Positions 61,109-64,000 of a DNA stretch of 64,000 bases are shown in pieces. The stretch is from Chloroflexota bacterium (GTDB lineage: Bacteria > Chloroflexota > Anaerolineae > Anaerolineales > UBA4823), in contig JAAYXE010000121.1 of NCBI GenBank assembly GCA_012516075.1, positions 36,435 to 100,434 on the forward strand. Reading direction: 5' to 3'. Position 1 is the stretch's first letter; every line of letters starts with the position of its first letter. Both the position numbers and the translations under genes were made by a program. Under the pieces are notes generated by a model, which saw only the letters and a program-made list of their open reading frames with translations, did no database searches and was not told the origin of the DNA.

Positions 61109-62095
61109 GTCCCAGACCAGCAGGCTTTCGCGCACGCAGAAGCGCGACGCCCCGGATGCTTCCACGCACACTTCCAGGGGGATCAGCGTGCCGTTATCGG
61201 CCTCGATTTCGGGCAGCGACAGGCTGGTTTCCCCGTTATCGTTGCTCGGCGGGAACTGCACCTGCTCGCTGCTCCCGTCGGGCATGTACAGCACCAGCAC
61301 CGGCTCCAGTCCGGAAACCGGCTTGCCCTCGCTGCTCAGCTTTACCCCAACTTCTGTCTCCAGATCGGTTTGAAGGGTATCCGCGCTCTTCCACACCTCC
61401 ACGCTGATGCCCGCCGGCAGCGCCGGTCCGATTTGCGGTGCCGGGGTCTTCCGCACGATCCCGACCGGACCCTCCCCCTGCATCCACACGCCGTACGGCA
61501 GCAGGCCGATCCGGCCTTCATCCTCTTCGAGCTGGTAAAAGCCCAGGTTGGTGAAGTGCTGCACATAACGCCGATTCTGCACGTCGTACTGCGCGGCGCC
61601 CAGCGGCAGCCCCACAAAGCGGGCTCCACCCAGGCGTTCATACAGCGGGATAAAGGGCGGGTAGATCTCCGGCTCCCCGGCTCTGGCCTCGTCGGATACC
61701 AGTCCGTAATCACGGTCGAGCTGCATTCCCAGCGGAGCCAGCAGGAAGCGCGAAGTGTCGTCGCCGTTCGGGTTGTGCACCATCAGCGCCGAGCGGGTGT
61801 ACTGGTAGGTCAATCCGTTATCGACAAACTGGGGGGATAAAACCGGGCCGAGCAGTTCTTCGCCGCCCAGCAGGTCGTAAAACTCTCGAAATTCGGTGAC
61901 GATCAGGAAGTAATCGCTCTGGTTTGAAGAGGCCTTTGCGGAGGGCTGGCTGCAGCCCGCGAGCAGGAGGGCGCTGCTGGCCAGGAACGCCAGCACCAGG
62001 AATGGAATTGAGGCCGCTCCTGGCTGGAACCGGCGCTGGAATGCTTTCAGAAGGTATTCAACTGTCCGGTACCTTAAATGGTCAGCGCTCTTCAT
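61100..62095 (-). CDS. Predicted lipoprotein with LGFP-like region
   Basis: 331 residues. A lipoprotein signal ends in SALLLAGCSQ (lipobox L-A-G-C). The mature part begins with FYDLLGGEELLGPVLSPQF and YQYTRSALMVHNP, similar to LGFP-type repeats, and YERLGGARFVGLPLGAAQY repeats the pattern later. From about 215 a beta-rich domain follows. No enzyme motif. It may bind cell-wall material. It converges with hpt, overlapping by 9 bp. Confidence 0.78.
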   Translation of the reverse strand: MKSADHLRYRTVEYLLKAFQRRFQPGAASIPFLVLAFLASSALLLAGCSQPSAKASSNQSDYFLIVTEFREFYDLLGGEELLGPVLSPQFVDNGLTYQYTRSALMVHNPNGDDTSRFLLAPLGMQLDRDYGLVSDEARAGEPEIYPPFIPLYERLGGARFVGLPLGAAQYDVQNRRYVQHFTNLGFYQLEEDEGRIGLLPYGVWMQGEGPVGIVRKTPAPQIGPALPAGISVEVWKSADTLQTDLETEVGVKLSSEGKPVSGLEPVLVLYMPDGSSEQVQFPPSNDNGETSLSLPEIEADNGTLIPLEVCVEASGASRFCVRESLLVWDLP

Positions 62096-62525
62096 AACCC
62101 TGCTTCTTCGATGTATTCCCGGAGCAAAGCGCGGTTTGCCCTCTGCGATGTTTTCATCTGCGCGCATTCATACGGCGGGCCTGCCGGCGCAGTCCCCATG
62201 CCGGCGCATTCCACGCCGTTGAGCCGCAGATAGGCTATGAATTTGAGAAGTGCTCAGGTCCAGGTTAAAGGAGGGAAGGCCAGTACCCTGTATCCTTTAA
62301 CATACCGCTGTTCCCAGGTTTTGTCATCCGTAGTAATACGGAGTTCGCAGCCTGGCGCGAGCCGCCTTCACCGGGCGAGCGAAAAAACTGCCAGTTCGTC
62401 CGGGTAAAACAGCAATTTATGAACTTCTAGAATGATCCGGATGTGTTCTCGGAATGGTTCACCCTGGAAAACGCATCAGGCGGCGTTTTGTTTCACTCCC
62501 TTTCAGGAATGCAAGGATTATTTAA
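62096..62525 (-). pseudogene. Spacer with a decayed coding stretch
   Basis: No intact gene. On the minus strand from about 62448 one frame reads EHIRIILEVHKLLFYPDELA and VFSLAR, a TGA at 62370, then RRLAPGCELRITTDDKTWEQ and RYVKGYRVLAFPPLTWT before another TGA at 62256. Composition is protein-like, but I do not recognise the family. Confidence 0.4.
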
Positions 62526-63167
62526 CTACTGAACAATCCCGCGTTTCACCGCATAGCGCACCAGTTCTGACAGCGAGTGCAGATCCAGCTTGCGCATCAG
62601 GTTTGCCCGGTGGGTCTCCACTGTGCGCACGCCGATCGACAAACGCCTGCCGATCTCTGCACTGGTCAGCCCTTCGGCCGCCAGTTTCAGCACCTGGCGC
62701 TCGCGCGGGCTGAGCGTGTCGTAACCATCGATCAGGTTCTCACGATCGCGCAGCAGCCTGGTTTCCAGGTTGGCCTGCTTCAGGGGTTCGCTCAAATACC
62801 GGCCGCCGGCCACCACCGTGCGCACCGCGGCGATGAGTTCCTCCGGCCCGGCAGACTTGACCACATACCCCGCCGCCCCACAGCGCAGCGCATCGAGAAC
62901 GATGTCTTCCCCGGTGTGCATGGTCAGGAAAACCACGCGCGTGCACGGGGAGAGGTGGCGGATCCTCAGCACCACTTCCAGCCCGCTCATCCGCGGCATG
63001 CTCTGGTCCAGAAGCAGCACATCGGGGCTGAGCTGCGCCGCCAGCCTCAGCGCTTCATCCCCGTCGCCGGCTTCCCCGGTCACCTGGAAATCCGCTTCAA
63101 GCTCCAGCAGGGCGCGCAGCGCCGAGCGCACGATCAGGTGGTCGTCGGCCAGCAGGATGCGGATCAT
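62526..63167 (-). CDS. NarL-type response regulator
   Basis: 213 residues. Receiver with IRILLADDHLIVRSALRALLE (Asp8/9) and phosphoacceptor Asp54 in LLLDQSMPRMSG. LuxR HTH: LSPRERQVLKLAAEGLTSAEIGRRLSIGVRTVETHRANLMRKL. An orphan, with no kinase in the window. It is the second NarL-type regulator here and a candidate for control of the composite promoters, though nothing links them directly. Confidence 0.93.
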   Translation of the reverse strand: MIRILLADDHLIVRSALRALLELEADFQVTGEAGDGDEALRLAAQLSPDVLLLDQSMPRMSGLEVVLRIRHLSPCTRVVFLTMHTGEDIVLDALRCGAAGYVVKSAGPEELIAAVRTVVAGGRYLSEPLKQANLETRLLRDRENLIDGYDTLSPRERQVLKLAAEGLTSAEIGRRLSIGVRTVETHRANLMRKLDLHSLSELVRYAVKRGIVQ

Positions 63168-63419
63168 ACCCGCCCGGTCCCTGCAGTAATGCCAGCGCAG
63201 GGATCATCTGGAGAACCAGCGTGACCGTTCTGTGCCGGGAGGCAGCAGGGGAAGGTCAGTTTAAATAAAGGATCGTAATTCCTGAGCGGGAATCTTTGAG
63301 GCGCTTTACGGGTGAGCACGATGCAGTCTCCATGTACAGCTCTGAAAGCGGTCGCTGTTCGGTTGGTAGGGATTTATGGGCGCGTTAAAGTTTAACACAT
63401 TTTACTTAAATAAAAAATG

Positions 63420-63734
63420 TAGGGGTCCCAAGTAACCTTCGAGCATCTTCATCTCTGGACTCGCTATCTCACGTTCACCTTCGTGAAACGATGAGATGTT
63501 TTTACGAGTTTTCCAGAATACCTCTCAGCTCCACTTCAGAGTGCCGGGTACTTCTCCGGGGAGAATATACACACGGGGCATCAGAGAAGCTTCACAGCGT
63601 TGAGGATGTTTCGATCTCAAGATCTCTGTTCTCGAGGCGAGAGAAGAATTGCTTCAGCTCTCTTGCCAGGGAAAACGAGATAGTTGAGACTTCGACGATG
63701 AAGGGCTGCTTTCCAATTTCTTGGAACTCCCTAC
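63420..63734 (-). ncRNA. Possible structured RNA
   Basis: Downstream of the strong promoter at 63741-63769. The first part folds as GGGAG-TTCCAA-GAAA-TTGGAA-AGCAGCCC (a perfect 6-bp stem with a GAAA tetraloop). Farther on is a stem based on ATCTCA/TGAGAT and TTCAC/GTGAA. Base composition is lower in GC than nearby genes. One minus frame (REFQEIGKQPFIVEVSTISF, SLARELKQFFSRLENRDLEI) is open for about 50 codons but has no start, so a decayed or short coding gene is an alternative. It matches no RNA class I know; the 3' end is uncertain. Confidence 0.4.
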
Positions 63735-63740
63735 ACAACC

Positions 63741-63769
63741 AGTATAGACAATTTCGCGACGCGAGTCAA
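63741..63769 (-). promoter_or_regulatory. Strong sigma-70 promoter
   Basis: TTGACT (63769-63764), a 17-bp spacer and TATACT (63746-63741) on the minus strand, the best match to consensus in the window. The first transcribed base should be near 63734. Confidence 0.75.
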
Positions 63770-64000
63770 TAAGCCCGGTCGATTTTAATCAGGAATTAAT
63801 ATTTCCTGCGCATCCGGCGTTGAAAATCCAGCCCAGCTCCATGATAATGGTGGCGAGTGTGGAGGCTGCCTGGAATACGTGACCATACACGAGGCCTGGC
63901 GGCCTGCAGGAATTAACATGAACATCCGTGTTCCTCGGCGTTATTCAGCGTCCATCGGTGTCCACATTATTAATGACCAGCAAGGACTGCCTATGTCCCC
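63770..64000. other. Right end without recognised gene
   Basis: No supported gene. At about 63915-63965 there is a degenerate repeat of the form CATCCGTGTTC and GTCCATCGGTGTCC, like dispersed repeats that occur in many environmental genomes. Confidence 0.35.

Noticed and set aside
63491..63772. 93-codon plus frame near the right end
   Set aside because: It runs against the strong minus-strand promoter, has no ribosome site and a Ser/Arg-rich sequence without family features.
1..64000. CRISPR arrays, prophage or insertion sequences
   Set aside because: No regularly spaced long repeats, and no transposase, integrase, capsid or terminase motif was seen in any open frame.

Overview
The window is GC-rich bacterial chromosome with short intergenic gaps, many ATGA stop/start overlaps and intrinsic terminators. 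Several things fit a member of the Chloroflexota, most likely class Anaerolineae: a long MalT-type LuxR regulator, a very long SARP/BTAD-ATPase-TPR regulator, orphan NarL-type response regulators, a DUF1540-like acidic Cys protein, and permease/UspA/DUF389 proteins. This taxonomic call is an inference from gene content, not from a marker gene. No phage, insertion sequence or CRISPR array was recognised.

Layout. 1-6.4 kb (+): a histidine operon, hisD(end)-hisC-[DJ-1/PfpI::hisB fusion]-hisH-hisA-hisF-hisI-hisE plus a HAD-like hydrolase. 6.4-14.4 kb (-): DUF1540-like protein, moeA, rel/spoT, an SLC13 transporter with RCK_C domains, a Gfo/Idh/MocA oxidoreductase and an aldo/keto reductase. 14.5-19.4 kb (-): a tetrapyrrole operon in which hemC, hemD, hemB and hemL are intact, but hemA (one stop, central domain missing) and a hemG/hemY-type protoporphyrinogen oxidase (C-terminal stub) are decayed. 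19.7-25.9 kb (-): a tightly coupled operon of a PRC-barrel protein, a GH63-like glycosidase, an OtsA-like synthase, a GT4 glycosyltransferase and an OtsB-like phosphatase. 26-30 kb: a 1095-residue permease-UspA-UspA-DUF389 protein with its own promoter and operator-like dyad. 30-40 kb: CPBP protease, MalT-like regulator, membrane alpha/beta hydrolase, erythromycin-esterase-family protein, LysM-L,D-transpeptidase, DUF2171-like protein and a cysteine-free family-4-like uracil-DNA glycosylase. 40-50 kb: two methyltransferases, DoxX, ZIP transporter, lipoprotein, SDR plus dienelactone-hydrolase-like pair, response regulator and MFS exporter. 50-51.5 kb: a cold-shock gene broken by two in-frame stops, tRNA-Asp, and spacers with degenerate palindromic repeats. 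51.5-64 kb: rhodanese, histidine phosphatase, epimerase, YigZ, BTAD regulator, YceI, ring-cleaving-dioxygenase-like VOC protein, a small methyltransferase, a nuclease-like protein coupled to hpt, a lipoprotein and an orphan response regulator. The right end holds a strong promoter reading into a structured, lower-GC stretch with no convincing gene.

The most notable signal is regulatory. Three unlinked genes (erythromycin-esterase-like, uracil-DNA glycosylase, DoxX) have the same promoter layout: a dyad close to TCAGGGAATTCCCTGA centred about 65 bp before the predicted start, a second GGGA-N5-CCC-like site 22 bp closer and abutting a TTGAAC-like -35 box, then N17 and a TATATT-like -10 box. This looks like a small regulon under one unidentified activator. 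A second striking element is six hexamers spaced exactly 12 bp apart between the BTAD regulator gene and yceI.
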